Source: Strigops habroptila (lineage: Eukaryota; Chordata; Aves; Psittaciformes; Psittacidae). From it: DNA of 64,000 nt. Both the position numbers and the translations under genes were made by a program. The stretch spans positions 89,230,283-89,294,282 of the forward strand of contig NC_044277.2 in NCBI RefSeq assembly GCF_004027225.2, written 5' to 3'. Shown here piece after piece: positions 1 to 13,466 of this stretch. The notes under the pieces are model-generated. The model had not been told where the DNA came from and ran no database searches. It saw only the letters and a program-made list of their open reading frames with translations. Position 1 is the first letter of the stretch. Each line of letters opens with the position of its first letter.

Positions 1-1851
1 AGTTTGTAATGTGCTTCCTCTCAGCACACAGCAAGTACACGGGTTTTGGCCCCTTCTCAAACAGGAGTGGCAACCGCAAGCAAACCCACGGTTGCCAGCC
101 AACTTCCTGATTTGCCTTTGGAAATGAGGCAGGACTTCTCTGATTTCTCATGAAACTTGTCTGTGTTAAAGAACTTACCAGTATCCAAATGGTCAGAGGA
201 GGTGAATTGCAATGTTCAGGCATCATACAGAAAACAGTATTTCAACAAAAAAAGCCCATGAGAGTAAAACTGCAGCTAACAGCCTTTAACAAGCACAGAG
301 TTCAAATTAATTGGCAGGTTGTTAAAAAAAATGAAAAGGTCACTGCATATCTAAATGAAGAGGCACCAGACTGTTTATAGATGTGCAAGTTCAGGCTCAG
401 CTATTAGACAGCCGTGCCTCTCCAAAACACCAGCAATTGCAATGGAGTGGTTTTGCTGTGTGGCACTTACCTCACCAGGGATGCTGCTCCTGATGCCCTC
501 CACCAACCCTTCTCATCAGGTGTCTCGCATCCTTGGTACAGTTAAGATACCCCAAGGAAACCATGTCTGCCCATTGGCTCGTCAGGGAAGGCTTGGTGGT
601 AGGAGTACATTTTTACTCCATCTCCCCTCTTTCTTGTAAAAGAGAGAAACCACAAATGTTTTTCTTCCGGTTTTAGTCATTTCCTCTCTGATTGGCAAAC
701 CTTGTTTTTGACAGGATCTCTCAGATGTTCAGGCTGAGTGCTTCTTCAATAAGAGAGGCCATGAGGAGAATTTAGTGGTCGTCTGTGGCTGTCTTGTAGG
801 CACCAAATTCAGTGGAGCTATGCTGAGTAATAACTTCATTCTAATATGATTATTTACTTGGCAGTCCCAATTCCTGAGGATATTTCTAACCTTGCTTCAG
901 TGTTAAAAAAGACCTCTGTAGCTCTGGAAAGTCAGATGGTGGGCTTTGAGCTTTGCATTCTTCAGCTTAGTGTTGCTGTGCGTGGTAAGATGGCTACTGA
1001 CTCCCACAGCTCATCACCCCTGTGAACTATGGTCACGGGCAATAAGAAATGTGCTTTAGGACACTCACTCTTATTTCATAAACAACTAAAAAGCTAAAAG
1101 CCCGAGTTGCTTTTAAAAGTGGATTTCAGGAATAGCAGGGGTTGTTGCAGACAAAGGTTTTCTTCCCATGCAAATAGGGATTGGGAGTTGATGGAGGTTT
1201 GGGGTGCCCTCATTCATCACTATGGAGCTGGGATAAGGCCTGGCCATTCATCTAAAACCACAAAGTGGGAAAGTATGATTAGGTGTGTTACCCTTTTTTC
1301 CAACGGCAAAACTACTATCAGTCATAAAGCAAAAAAGATCTAATGGAGGAGGGAGTGTGAGGGAAACTCCCGTGTCTGACAGGACATCACTGCAGGTGTT
1401 TTGGTTGTCCTGGCCACAGGTGCTAATTAGCAATTTCTACAGAAGGCTAATTAGTTGCACTTGAGCTTCTTAGCCTCAGTGCGCATGACTTACTGTACTT
1501 GCTGAGGCCCTTCCTGGGGGAAGGTAGTGCAGAAGGTAAATCTATTAATTCCTGTGTGCCTCAAACTGCAAAGGAGCTTCTCAGTCTGTCCGCAGGTCTG
1601 TTCTGCCCTGAAAGGATAAGCAACCAAAGCCAATTGATTGATCACCTTAGAAAGCAAGCACTGATTACATTTTTCTGTTTATCTAAATTGCCTCTTTGTT
1701 AGTCCCAGCTTTTTCTGCTGATAACACAGTTTATTAATTATTAATTAATTTTAAATTAACTTGTGATGAAGCTTGCAAGCGGGACAGGTACTCAGGGAGA
1801 ACCAGATGTGCCACTCCAGTGTAAGCTGGAGGGTTCACAAAAGTGCTGTAT

Positions 1852-1912
1852 CTGGTTAAGGCAGTGGACTGAAAGTCAAAAGGCTTGAGACTCTTCTCAC
1901 AGCTCTGCCATA
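1852..1912 (+). repeat. Ancient tRNA-derived CORE-SINE relic (MIR/MIR1_Amn-like)
   Basis: The segment reads like the 5' tRNA-related head of amniote MIR-type SINEs. It has a TGGTTAAGGCAGTGGACTG stretch (compare the family's TGGTTAGAGCA..GGACTGGGAGTCAGG), then AGTCAAAAGGCTTGAGACTC, then CAGCTCTGCCA. These landmarks come in the right order and spacing. The downstream CORE part is too decayed to follow. The assignment rests on remembered family landmarks, not on an alignment. Confidence 0.5.
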
Positions 1913-4900
1913 AAGTGTGGTCTCCAATAAGATATTCTGGCACCCTTTTATTACGTTCTTTCTCCTCTTCTCCTTAGCAGTATCATCTGCAGGGTCCCTT
2001 TGTGTCAGCATTGACTTTTGGCTTCTATTTTTTTCGGCGCCACTAAAAACTGCTTGCTCTCCCTCTGGCCTGTACATTAGATGGATTCATTTAAAGTGAT
2101 CCTCAGTACAAACCTTGAATAGTGACAGCAGTAAAGAAAAAGGAACTAGAGAGAGACTTGGTCCAAAGAAACATGAATTATATATTTCATGGGTGTCTGC
2201 ATTTGCCTCAGCATTTATCAGTGAGCTTTTGGGCACAGCTTCCTTTGGTTTTCCTGAAAAATTTTAGTTTCAGATCTATGTTTCAGGGGTTTAGGTCTGA
2301 CTCCACCAAACACTCCAAAAAGCCTTTTCCTCTGTCATTGGAACAAATATCTACTTTCAGAGAATCACAAATGTAGAGATATTGAAACCTGGTACAAACA
2401 GTCCGCCTTGGGTCTCCCTCTCATTTCAATGCACTGAGTTAATTTCTCTGCTGAGGGAATAAAGCTGTCTTGAAGCATCAGGAGATACCAAAAAGTAAAA
2501 TCGTCCACTGCATTTCAACGGGGCTAGTGTCAAAGTTATGTGAAACGATAAGTCTCACTGGGCTTAGGAGGGAGGCTATAATAATTCCTCAGAATTATGC
2601 TCAGGGCATTAGAGATTTGCTGGAAGATTCATGGCTCAGAAGGAGCCTTTTACAGTAAATCTGGTCCCACATCTGGTTTGACATTGCACTCTGAAAATAA
2701 GTATGATTTGAAGAGTTTGTTTCTTGCCAGGAATGCTGTAGCACAAAGGACTTGATATGTTTTTCACCCAGTGGAAACAGAATAGCCCAGGCTTCTGTTG
2801 GTTTGGATGCTGACTAAAGTGGTGGCTCCAAGAGGAAAGGCAACAGTGGCTTCCGGGTGTTTTTCACAAAACTGAAAATACACGTCTAAGTATTCATGTT
2901 GAGTGACATGCTGCTGTGTTACAGAAGGGTGAGCAGAGTCCATTCTGATGCATCTCAGTGCCAGGGCGGATTAAACACAGGAGCAGTTTGCATGAAACAG
3001 TGCAGACAGCGCACAGCAGTCCCGCCTGGATGGGACCAGTAGGGAGGGAAGGTGTAGCAAGTGCCAAGCCATTGCAACTGGCCAGATAGATCCATTTCAG
3101 TTATGCTTAGGGTCGTGATTCACCTGCCACCTTTGGGATGCTTGCAGTCAAAAGAAATAATAGAAATAAGTTACTGTAAGAAGGGTGACTGAGATTGTCT
3201 TTATAATTTATGGTCAGCTTCACTTTAAATTCCTTTTTTACTGCTTTCTAACTGAAAGCTTCTGAGGCATGACTTTCAGGGCAGATAGATTATTGCACTA
3301 AAATTTCCCTGTGATACTGTGTTTATCTGTGCTAAGGTTAGATAGCTCAACATGCACTTAAGTAAATAACATAAAACCCGAGGTCTATCTTTAGCTACCC
3401 TGAAATAACGAAGTGCATAACTGGCATTGCGTGAGCAAGAGCTTATTATATTGTTTCAGTATTTTTTAGTGTAGTAGGAAGAGAGCAGAGCAGTAGAGAA
3501 TATCTGGGAGTAAAGAGCTTGTCCTGTTTCTTGGTACTATGAAAAGCAGCCAAGGCTGGCGCTGAGGCAACAGCAAAACTGACTCCACAGATGACTGCGT
3601 ACAGAGACTGACGTGTATGTTGTTCTGACAAGACAGAAGTGAGCAGGGTGGGTGAGAGTCCTGTTTTGGGGGAAGCATCACAGAAGAGTGTATGCACAGA
3701 AGAGAAAATGGGAAAAACATATAAGTGGCATGTGTTACGGTCTGTGGGTTGTTGATGACTGGGAGGTGTTCATGGGCAAAGGTTTGTTTTGGGTGGAACA
3801 TCCTACATGTCTCCAGAGCTACATTTCTTGGCCAAAGCTGTTGTAGGGGTTAAGGGGAACTTTAAAGGAAAGAATTGGTGGGGCAGCCTGAATGTGCAAT
3901 CTCCATGCTTGGTTTTCCTACACAGGGAAAGGAGAGATGTGAATACACTAGCTGTGTACTGGTTTATCATAAGGTTACCCTGAGTCACTAGCGTGACCTG
4001 CCCTTAAAGAAAGGAAAATGTGATCTCAACATGAATTGCCAGGAAGGACATAGAAATGTCAATGCTATATTGTGAAGTAGCAACAAGATGTCACCTGGAA
4101 GACTAGCCACCTGCTTCCAAGAAAAATCAATTCGTACTGCGGCAGATGCAGAGACCAGTATTCGGTTCATTATGTAAATGATCGGGAGTTGTTTTTTTGT
4201 TAGGGAACGGTGCTAAAAAGCCTGTTGGTTTGTTTAGCGTAGCAAAACAAAGGCTTCAAAGGGGATACAATTGCTGTATACTTCAGCAAATACACACCAG
4301 AAAAAGAGAGCTCTTTACCCCAGAGAGCTCTGACACAAGAACAGATGAACCTCAAGTGCTCATGCCAGCAATGAAAGGAGATCTCTACCCTTGGGAGAAG
4401 CAAGAAAGGAGTATTAATGTGATAAAACCAAGCCTCATTTGAAGGTGCAGATGGAAAGGCATTGTATGACCTGGGATAGCGAAGCCGTTTCCAATATTAT
4501 GTCCCCATTTGCAGCAGGGTTTGCAGTGTTTGGTGGTGAGAACAGAAACTTTTTAGCTGGTGGGCAGTTTAACATGGGAAGTATTTAAGACCTTCCTTGC
4601 TGTTTCTAGTGCCTTGTGCTTGTGCAGTTTTGTGCTCCTATGCAAAGAGCTGTAGAGTGCCATTGTTCTGTCTTACCTTTGCTTAGGGTTTATTTGGACA
4701 AGGGTAAAAGCCTGCATTGAGACTGAGCTATTGGTTCATATGGAGACCAGCTGTGAGGAAATGGAGAACTTCAGTGCAAGGCTGAAGAATGTGTGAGGGC
4801 ACTTGCAGCATTTCTATGGGTTGCGTGCCTTGTTAGTCTTCGCTGTTTATTACTCCGCTGTTTAAAATTAATGGGAGCTGTATGTATCTTGTAAATGAAC

Positions 4901-7900
4901 ATACAGGATCATTTCCAAATTCTCTATCCACTTATTTCTCTCCTAAGTAAAAACTAATGAGATCTGCAGAAATTGTTCATTGTAAATAAACTCCCTGACA
5001 AATATTTGAATGTTTTTGTTTTATAAGTTAGTTGTAAATATTTTTGTCATCATTCAATTGTTACCAGAAATAACTCAGTCCTGGAATTCACTCCCTGATA
5101 ATATGTTACATCTTCCTGGAATAACTACATTCCGGAGGTCACATTCTGTGAATAGTTTTCCTAACTTAAATTACTAGCCAAACAGTCTGAAGGGTCCTAT
5201 ATGACTGCTATTGCGAAACCCAGCTTTCCTAGTAGCCATCTGCATTTAATCACTTCCAGGCAAAAAAGTAACGTGCAGTGCTTTTGGACTCAAGCTTTTC
5301 TTTTGAGAATGCATACCTGCAAGTATCTTCATTATTCATATTTTATGTTCGTGTGAAGGATGTTCATACCTCCCATTCCCATAAAACACAGTGGGATGCT
5401 GCTAATAATGCCCATTCTTCAGTGTCAAGTTATACCTTGGCAATAGCTTCAATATTATCACTGTGGTGCTATAAAGGAATGAGGATATGCGTCTGGGCTT
5501 TGTTTAGAACAGAGCACTGCAGCATTCATGTATGTTCTCACTTCTGTAATGTAAGAACTTCCAGGCTTGGTAAAAGTTGGAAATCAACTGAGAGTCTGGA
5601 AACAGCTCAGGTAACAAAAGGAACAGTTATTTCTTAATTCAAACTAACGTTACTGCTATCCTTAGGGCAGGACTCAATTAGCAGGAAGAAGGATGAACAG
5701 TAAAAACAGATGGATGGGGAGCACAGATGCAGTGATATTCTTCAGGAGACATCATCTGAATTAAAGAGAACCATTTCACATCATCTCTTCAGCATGAAAG
5801 AGATTCGACTTCCTAAAAGACAACTTTACAGGACTAAGGACCAAACCCCTTTTCTCAGTTATGCCACCTAATTCCTGCAGCTCTGTCAAGTAAGTGAGAA
5901 AACAGGAGGACAGAAAGGCACAACTTTGGCACAGCCGTGAATGTGGCCCCTGAGAACGGAACACCAACAGAAAAGAATCAAGTGGAACGGGGCATTGCTA
6001 GTGGAAAAATACAGGAAATTCTTCCTGCAGTCTCCAGAGGAAAAAAGCTTATTTCAAGATCAGAAGAAAGCAATTATCCCTATTTTCTTCCATGTAAAAA
6101 AACCCCAAACAATTCCACAGCCATATATCTTCCTTTTTCTTCAAAGTATATTTTATCATGAATGCACAAGCAGAAAAAAGGCTGATTCTGAACAGCCTAC
6201 ATAATCTTTTTTTTAACCTTTCAACAGTAAAATGGTGGTATGATCCATTTGATGAGAAAATAGGAAGGTGGAGGGTAACTCTAATACAGATGCTACCTTT
6301 TTTAACAGTCTGCATGGAAAACAGTGAGTTGGGCAGCGTATCAAAACCTGCAGTATTTTGGCAGAACATTTCTGAGTTTGGGAGCATATGAGTGTGTTTT
6401 TTCACCCGAATGGTAACATTTTACTCTCTATTGGATGTACACGATGGATAATTTCATTTAACCAAACCCCTGATTTTTCCATAGGAAACCATTCACAGTG
6501 GAACAAGGTTTTGTTTCAGCACAAAAGAGCAGGCGATGGGCCACGCAGCAGGAGGACCAGGTACCTAACACAGCCTTAGTCCCAGCGGCAGGGCTTATGG
6601 GGGGATGTGTTTTCCTTGTAAGCTTTTATAACCTCAGCAGTGTTTCTAACAGCAAGTAAGTAGCTACCAGGACTCAAACAGCTCTCTGGTGACCATCATG
6701 TTCCTGAGGCTCCACTTGATTGCGGCACAACTTTATATAGCAATTTATTCCTTAATAGCTACAGAGCTCAACCACATGGAACAGCATCCTCAGAGCCAGC
6801 ACGACGCTGACTCTGAGCCTGAAAGGCCCCCCAGTTTCTCTTGTTACATCCTGAGGTTGCTCTCTTTGGAAAGCCCAGGACTGCCCTGCAGAGCTCAATG
6901 GGATCAGTTACAGGGCAGCTGCTGCCAAACAGCTTTGTGGGACTGCTCGGGAAATGTCGAGGCTCAGCTTTTCTAGCAAAGGAGCGGCAAGGGACCACTG
7001 CTGCACTGTGCTCCCCAGGGAAGGCAACATGTACCAAGACATAAGGAGAGGCATCTCGGATACAAGCTGAGGTTTATATTGAGCACCGGTACTGCAGGGT
7101 AATACATATCAGGCTCCCAGTACACCCTGGAAGGCAGTCAGGAGTTAAACCTTCAAGTGGTGGGTGTCCTCAGGATCCCTAATACAGGGGTCTCAGGCAT
7201 CTGTCTCCACCTGATGGGGGGGCAGTTGGCTGAAACACCAGGTCATGGCTTGGTGTGAGGACAGGTTTTCTGCTTGGCGGGCCAGCATGCATCTGACAAA
7301 AGGCCATCATGCTTTCTCCCTCCCATAGTCACGGTGCAGGGGTGCAGTGTAATGGACAGCACTGCTAAACCTGCTGAGGCCTTGCCCAACACCATGTTTT
7401 GTTGTTGCAGGACTATGTAGAGTGGTCACTCATCAGTGCATACTCAGTCCCCACCAGGGAAGGACACACAGTGACATTTGAATGTGATGGGTGTGCCAGG
7501 CCCTGCTAAGTCAGCCAGCACCTGCAGTACAGGGTTTATGCTGATTTCATGCTCTTGTGGTGGCTTTGTAGTGATGGCAAGGTCTGCTCTGGCGTTAATC
7601 TTGCCAATGCAAGTGTAACCATCAACAATTTTTAACCCACTTGAGCCAGCAGAATGAGTTTATATTGGATTAGCTTTTGCATCACACAGTCACACGGTCT
7701 CACATGTGTACTAGCAGTATCTGAATGTACTGTTTTTCCTAAACGATGCCCTGCCTGAAAAAAGCAGAGAGCACGAATTTGCCTGCTGAGGACCGAGGAC
7801 CTAGGACATGCGGTCCTAGGAGAGAATTAATCCTGGAGTTCAGCCTTGGCTCTCCTTAAGGGGCTCTCCTTTGATAGCAGAATGATGCCTGGGTGGAAGT

Positions 7901-8839
7901 GTGTCTGCAAAGGATGAGAGACGGCAGAGGAAGCTTTTAGTTAAGGAACCTTTCCAGAAGCAGCTGCCCATGAGATTGTTCTTTGGCTTTTCAATAACAT
8001 ACATTGCAAGAGAGAGGGAATACTATGATATTCTCCAGATTAGGGAAGAGGACTTTCTGTGGTTTGAACTAGTTCAGAGAGGCCCCTCAGAAAGAGTTCA
8101 GAACAGAACTAAAAATAGCTTCCTCCACTAATGCCAAGGAAACACTTTCATTGCCAAGAAACTGCAATCCTATTTTTTATGCCCACTGATTTTAGAAAGC
8201 AGACTTATATGTCCCCTTGTGTTGGGCCTCTTTCTGAGTAAAGAGCATTAGGAAGATAAAGGTTGCTTTGTACTTTGTTTGAAGAGCTATCAAATAGTGG
8301 CAGTATCAGATAATGTGGATTATCATCTTATAGCTCTCTACAATTTTATGCGTTTTAATTACTGCTACAGAAAGAGTTCTGTGCGACATAAGAGGATTAG
8401 AAACAGACACTAATTAAACAAGCAAAGTGTGCTGAGATCTGTTTTCCTCAACTGTATCAATAATAAAATTCTCTAACAGGTCAACACCAACCTCCTCCTC
8501 CTCCTCTCATCTGAGCTGCGGGTACTGAACAGTGTAATGTTTTCATAATCATCTGATTTACGTAACAGCAGATAAACTCAAAACACAGAAAGAAATTGGG
8601 CCAGGAAATCTACAGGGGCTGTTCCAGTAGCTTTCCAGAATCCCTGACAAACCTCACATCAAATCCCCAGCTACAGCTTAAATGAAGAAAGCCTATTTTT
8701 CGCTGTGGGTATGAAAAAACATCATTAAATCATAGGTAGAAAGGGCAGCATAGAAACATATCCAAGTTCAGCCTGGTCCCATTTAGTCTTCCTTCCAGTA
8801 GGTAAGTGGTGGGAGGAGCATTAGTGCAAACTGAACACT

Positions 8840-8922
8840 GACTATAGACTTGAGGGTCATTGACTACTTGCCTAAAGTCATCATGAAGCCTAATAGTTGA
8901 CCCTGGAGGCATGGAAAAAGGG
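8840..8922 (-). repeat. Possible MIR/CORE-SINE relic, reverse orientation
   Basis: The stretch containing GACTACTTGCCTAAAGTCAT followed by CATGAAG resembles the reverse-strand MIR core, where ACTTGCCCAAGGTCACACAG is followed by a GAAG or CTAG block. The preceding ACTATAGACTTGAGGGTCAT could match the ACTGAGGCACAGAGAG block. It is strongly diverged, so the call is tentative. Confidence 0.35.
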
Positions 8923-11608
8923 TGCTGGATCATGATCAAGAATACACGTAGATTATAGGAATATGGGTGGAGGGTTGGCAATTTCTTCCAACAGCCTTGT
9001 TGTTCTGTCAAAATTATGGTATTTTAGCTCCTGTCTGGACTGCTGGCTCTGGGCTGGTGAACAGGGTTGGGGTTTTTAGGCCATTTTCAGTTGAATTGTT
9101 AGCTGCACACTGGTTATAGAAACCCAAGTGCTAAAAGAGTTGCTGAACCCTCAGCATCCCTTGTCTTATTCCTTCCCTTCCTTAACAGAGCCGGTTCTTG
9201 GGGTCAGTTACTCGTTATTGCAGTGGGTATTTAATAACACTTTATGTTGCACAGAATACTGCAATATTTCCAGGAAGAGCGCTCTGTATGTGCCTGTATT
9301 TATGTGCGTGCTGGCTGTACTGTTCTCCAGAGCAAGGAGATAAGAATGGGATTATCCTGTATCTGCCAGCTACAGGCTTCTCAGACTTTTCTCTAAAGCA
9401 TCTGGTTCTGGCTAGCATCAGAGACGGGATATTGACCCTCATGTCTAAGCAAGTCTGGTAATTCCCATGTTTCCAGGCACTGGACAGAAACAGACTGTTT
9501 TCTAGTAGAGCATGGCTCGTATTTCTTGCCAATGCTGACAGTCAAATGCCGCTTTCACATTCTCTCTTACTCCTAATACACAACCTCTGGCTGAAGGTCA
9601 AAGGGTACATCCTGGATGTTCCCTTGCAAGGAAAATCAATTTAGATTCACAAAAGACAGAGCAGTCAGTGCAGAAGGTCACTGCATGGTCTCAGTTGCTC
9701 TTCGGGTTTAGAAATTTGAACAGGAAGAAGGAGGGGGATGAACAAGGATGAACAAGGATGAATTGATGGAGCAGGATAGCTTGCAGACTGGCAGAGCAAG
9801 AGCTTGAGAAGAGGCACAGGCAGAAGGGCCATCTGCAGTAGAGACTGAGCCATCCCACTGTGCCAGGAGCTGGACTACTCCAAAATCTCATCAGAAGCTG
9901 TAATTTGGCCTCGGTGCATCTCATTTGGAAGCAAAATATCCACCAAGTTTGGATTTCAGATCCAACCTGAGACATTTTACTTCATTTTATGGAGAAATTT
10001 GATACCAGATAGTTTGTTTTGAGTCAAGCAAGGGACTCAGACAGAGAATGATCTGATTCCTTGCACAAGGATGAATAAAGTTACTTTTGAGCTTAAAACA
10101 CCAGGTAAAACTTTCCTGGTGTAGCCGGAAACTCTGCTTGGCCTATAACAATTTGACCCCATAGGAAATTAAAGCTGAGAAACACTCTCCAAGAGGTTTT
10201 GGGGGTGATTCTTTGCCTTATAAAGACACTCATTGTCACCAAAACGACATTAGCAAAAGTCAAACATTTTTTGGAGGGGCAAGGGCAAAAGATTTTGAAT
10301 GAAAGGCAATGGGGAAAGCCACTCTCAGGGCAATAATCAAGTGCATGTCTCCCCACAGCACGCTGTGTGTGCAGGAGGTATCAGTCCACCTTCTTGCCTT
10401 TCTGCTTTCAGCCTGGTAGGCACATTGAATGGAGCCACAAGCCATATGTCTCACCAGGAAGTGCTTATAGCTTGTGTTGGGGACATTAGCAAGTTCATGC
10501 TACTCATTATTGCATCATGTTTAAGCTACGTTTCACAAGGGGAAACAGACTCTTGCTTCTCTGAGAGGCTAACGTTGCCATATGGTAGAAAAGCAACCAA
10601 TGAGTGAATTCCCCCTTCCACCTCATTACATTTTTGAGCATTGCTCAGTAATAACACCATGCACGGCTTCAAATTTAAGCACTGAAGTCCCTACAGATGT
10701 AGGCTGTTTCGCAGCTTTCATGTATACAGCAGAGCATGACAGCTCCCCAGGGGCCAGACCAGTGCTGCTGTTTTCAGCTGGAGGCAGATTCTTGCTGCAG
10801 AGTCTAATGCCCCATTGAATTTGGCAGGGTTACATCAGAAGTAGAATATGAATCAGGATCTTAGTTTGTCATTTCACGTTTAGTTCATATTTGGTGTTGC
10901 TATAAATAGGTCATTTGGCTTCAATTCTGATTTCCAGATTTACTTAAAAAAGCTATGCTTTTTTAGACCACGAGTGTATGATGAGTCTCAAAATGTCAGA
11001 CTTGGAATTGGAAAGGGCAGATAACTGAGGCATGGCTCACTCCTATCCCAGGCTGCTTGCTGCCTTCCCCCTGTGGGCAGAAAAGGGCCAAATGATCAGT
11101 CTTGGCACAGTCACCGAGGGTTGTTTTGAGTTCCTAGGAATTTAACCCTATGACTTTGACCTTTGACAAGAACACTTAATTATTTCCAGCTCTCCAGCCA
11201 GGTCATAAACTCGCCCTTTAGGAAAGTTTCCTGCTCTCCATAAAAGAGAGCTCTCATGTCCTGTCGTAGCAGAGTTTACATTCTTTGAATAGAGGGGCTT
11301 CTTGAATCAGTGGGATACTATGGTTGGGTTAAAGAGTTCAGCATTTGGTTTTGTTTTTAACAGCAGATAAAGCTGTGTTCCAAAATGCCATCCTGTGTCC
11401 TCCACATTTTGTATCTCCCAAAATTTTCCTTTTTTTTTTTCTTTCGTTTCCCCAGAGTCTGTAATTTGAGATTGTTCCATTATAAATGCAGAATTTGTCC
11501 ACAAAATCAGAATAAAAACTATTCCACTCTTATTTTCAGGGTCACACTTGGATAACAATCCACATTTTATTCATCTAAATACTCAGCAGCGACTGCCTTG
11601 TGCTCCTG

Positions 11609-11648
11609 AGTCTTGAAGTTTTGTTAACAGTCTTTAAGTTTTGTTAAT
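11609..11648. repeat. 20-bp tandem duplication
   Basis: Two adjacent copies of AGTCTTGAAGTTTTGTTAAC, with a G-to-T change and a final C-to-T change in the second copy. It is a simple local duplication and no function is implied. Confidence 0.8.
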
Positions 11649-13437
11649 ATGAATGTATCTCTGCCCTTGGCTGAACTATCAAGTTGCATAAGGCATGCTT
11701 TCCGTATAAGGCAAGAGAAATTTTTCTCTTCACCTTTTTCTGTAATGCTTTCCATGCATTTCAGTTTGTCATTGGGACATTTATTCTTCAGTCAAAACGT
11801 AATAAATGCAAAATGGTAGTTATACCAGAGGATCCAGTAAATTGGAAGGCAAGACCCCAGCTGCAGCACATCATGCCTTAATGAAGAAATATTTCATCCC
11901 ATGTTTTTTCTGATTTAGGTAAACACACAGACCTAAACAACCACAACATACCAGGGAGTAAAGAGACTCTGCCTGGCACAGTTCTGCAAGGCTCCTGCTT
12001 TTTAGGAGCCCAAAGCTGGGTCGTGGGGTGTGTGCTGACCTCCATGCCCACCTCACTCCTGGTATGGAACTGTTGAAACCATCAAAGTCTCACTAAAATG
12101 ACAGTAAGGTTTAACAGAGAGTGTAATTCTGCTTTCCCACTTAACAGCTTTACCAGTAAGTTGCTGCTTTTTCCTTACATGGGGTTGTGGTTGGTGGGGA
12201 CATTCTTTTAAAATGAAAAGGCGCCTCTCTGTACCAAAAACCACTTGCCCACATTTCTAGCGTGATGCAGTGTAAGGCAGCAAAACAGAGCTGAAAAACA
12301 AACTTTTACTGAAACACCTATTTTTAGATTGATTTCCCAGCTTTTGCAGCCCCAGGCTCTGCCTGTCAGATCTGAGACAGCACTCAGTGGCCCCTGAGGG
12401 CATTGAAGGTAGAGCTGGCCTGAAGCAGGCAGCTCTGGTCCAAATCTGTGTTTGCATCAGCCCAGGTGTGCAGCCTGGGGTCAGACCCGGGTGAGGTATT
12501 GCTTAGCATGCCTGCACCCCATGAAGCTTCAGCCAGAACCTCCCCTGGTGCCCTCACACCTTCACCTCCAGGTTTGAGGTCATTGGGATGCCAAAACAAG
12601 CTGCAGGACCATCATGCTGGCAAAGTCTATGAGATTTCAGTGAAGAAAGAAATGCAGAGCACCCTTTCCTTGCCTCATTGCAGGGAGAGGGAAATGGAAA
12701 TGCATGCATTAAAGATCACCGGTGGTAGCAGTGATTGCATTTCTTGGTCTGCAGAGAATGAGTTAATTTAGACAGTGGCATTATTAAACTTGTCTCTGAG
12801 AACAGAAAGCAGCTGTAAGCATCTTTCTTGCTCAGAGGCAGTGTCCCATGCTTCACAAAAAGCTGGATTCCTGGGCATGACCTGGAAATTTCCAGCTCTT
12901 CCCCTGCCTCTGGGGGACTGCCAGCTTCCACCCTAGTTGTACGTGGGAATGTAGCTATTGCCAGGCGAAGGGGAAAAAAAAAAAAAACCAAGAAAAAAGA
13001 AAGAGGCAGAAAGCTTTACAGGCCCCAGGCCCTCAGGAAAAGGGCTGCATTTCAAGATAAATCGATTTAGCTCTAAACACAAACAGCATCTTCGTGAAAC
13101 GGCACAGAATCTCAGTTGCTGAAAAGAAAACAGTGATTAGCAGCGATGCTGACGTCTCTGTCCCGAAGGGTTCATCTTCTTTTACATTTTTGTCCCTTCA
13201 CAGTTTCCTGCCTGTACATGATGTCCTGGAAACACCTTCTGTCACTTTAACCTCACCACCAGAATTGTGCAGTAGATGATCTGCATTTTCCTGTATCCTT
13301 TCCTTTAAGTCTTTTTTTCAGTTTAAGCCTGCAAACTATTGACTTTTTAAATTGCAATTCCATGCTTCCTGAACCAAATTCCCATCCAGAGGCTGCTTTA
13401 TACTGCTCCAGCAATGCCAAACAGCTGAACTGCCAGT

Positions 13438-13466
13438 GTATAAAAGAGTATAAAAGGTATAAAAGA
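13438..13466. repeat. Three tandem GTATAAAAG units
   Basis: Units start at 13,438, 13,448 and 13,457, each containing TATAAAAG, the TATA-box consensus, at 9-10 bp spacing. No recognisable transcript start or coding exon follows, so it is listed as a short tandem repeat only. Confidence 0.7.

Larger units (their letters stand above)
1..10000. other. Intergenic DNA, no gene recognised
   Basis: Open frames here are short (under about 120 codons), overlap on both strands, and show no domain I recognise. The stretch contains two MIR-like relics (listed separately), a (CTC)n microsatellite near 8,491-8,507, three copies of a 10-bp unit at 9,737-9,766, and an 8-bp-arm inverted repeat at 7,800-7,820. 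In mammals NEDD9 lies upstream of TMEM170B, so this may be part of the NEDD9-TMEM170B intergenic interval. I saw no NEDD9 exon. Confidence 0.7.

Noticed and set aside
10900..10909. Perfect MEF2-type site CTATAAATAG
   Set aside because: A single 10-bp motif in a 64 kb window is expected by chance, and no supporting cluster of muscle-type sites was seen.
11150..11168. Three TGACCT-like nuclear receptor half-sites in a row
   Set aside because: They are imperfect half-sites with no other supporting signal, too weak to call a response element.
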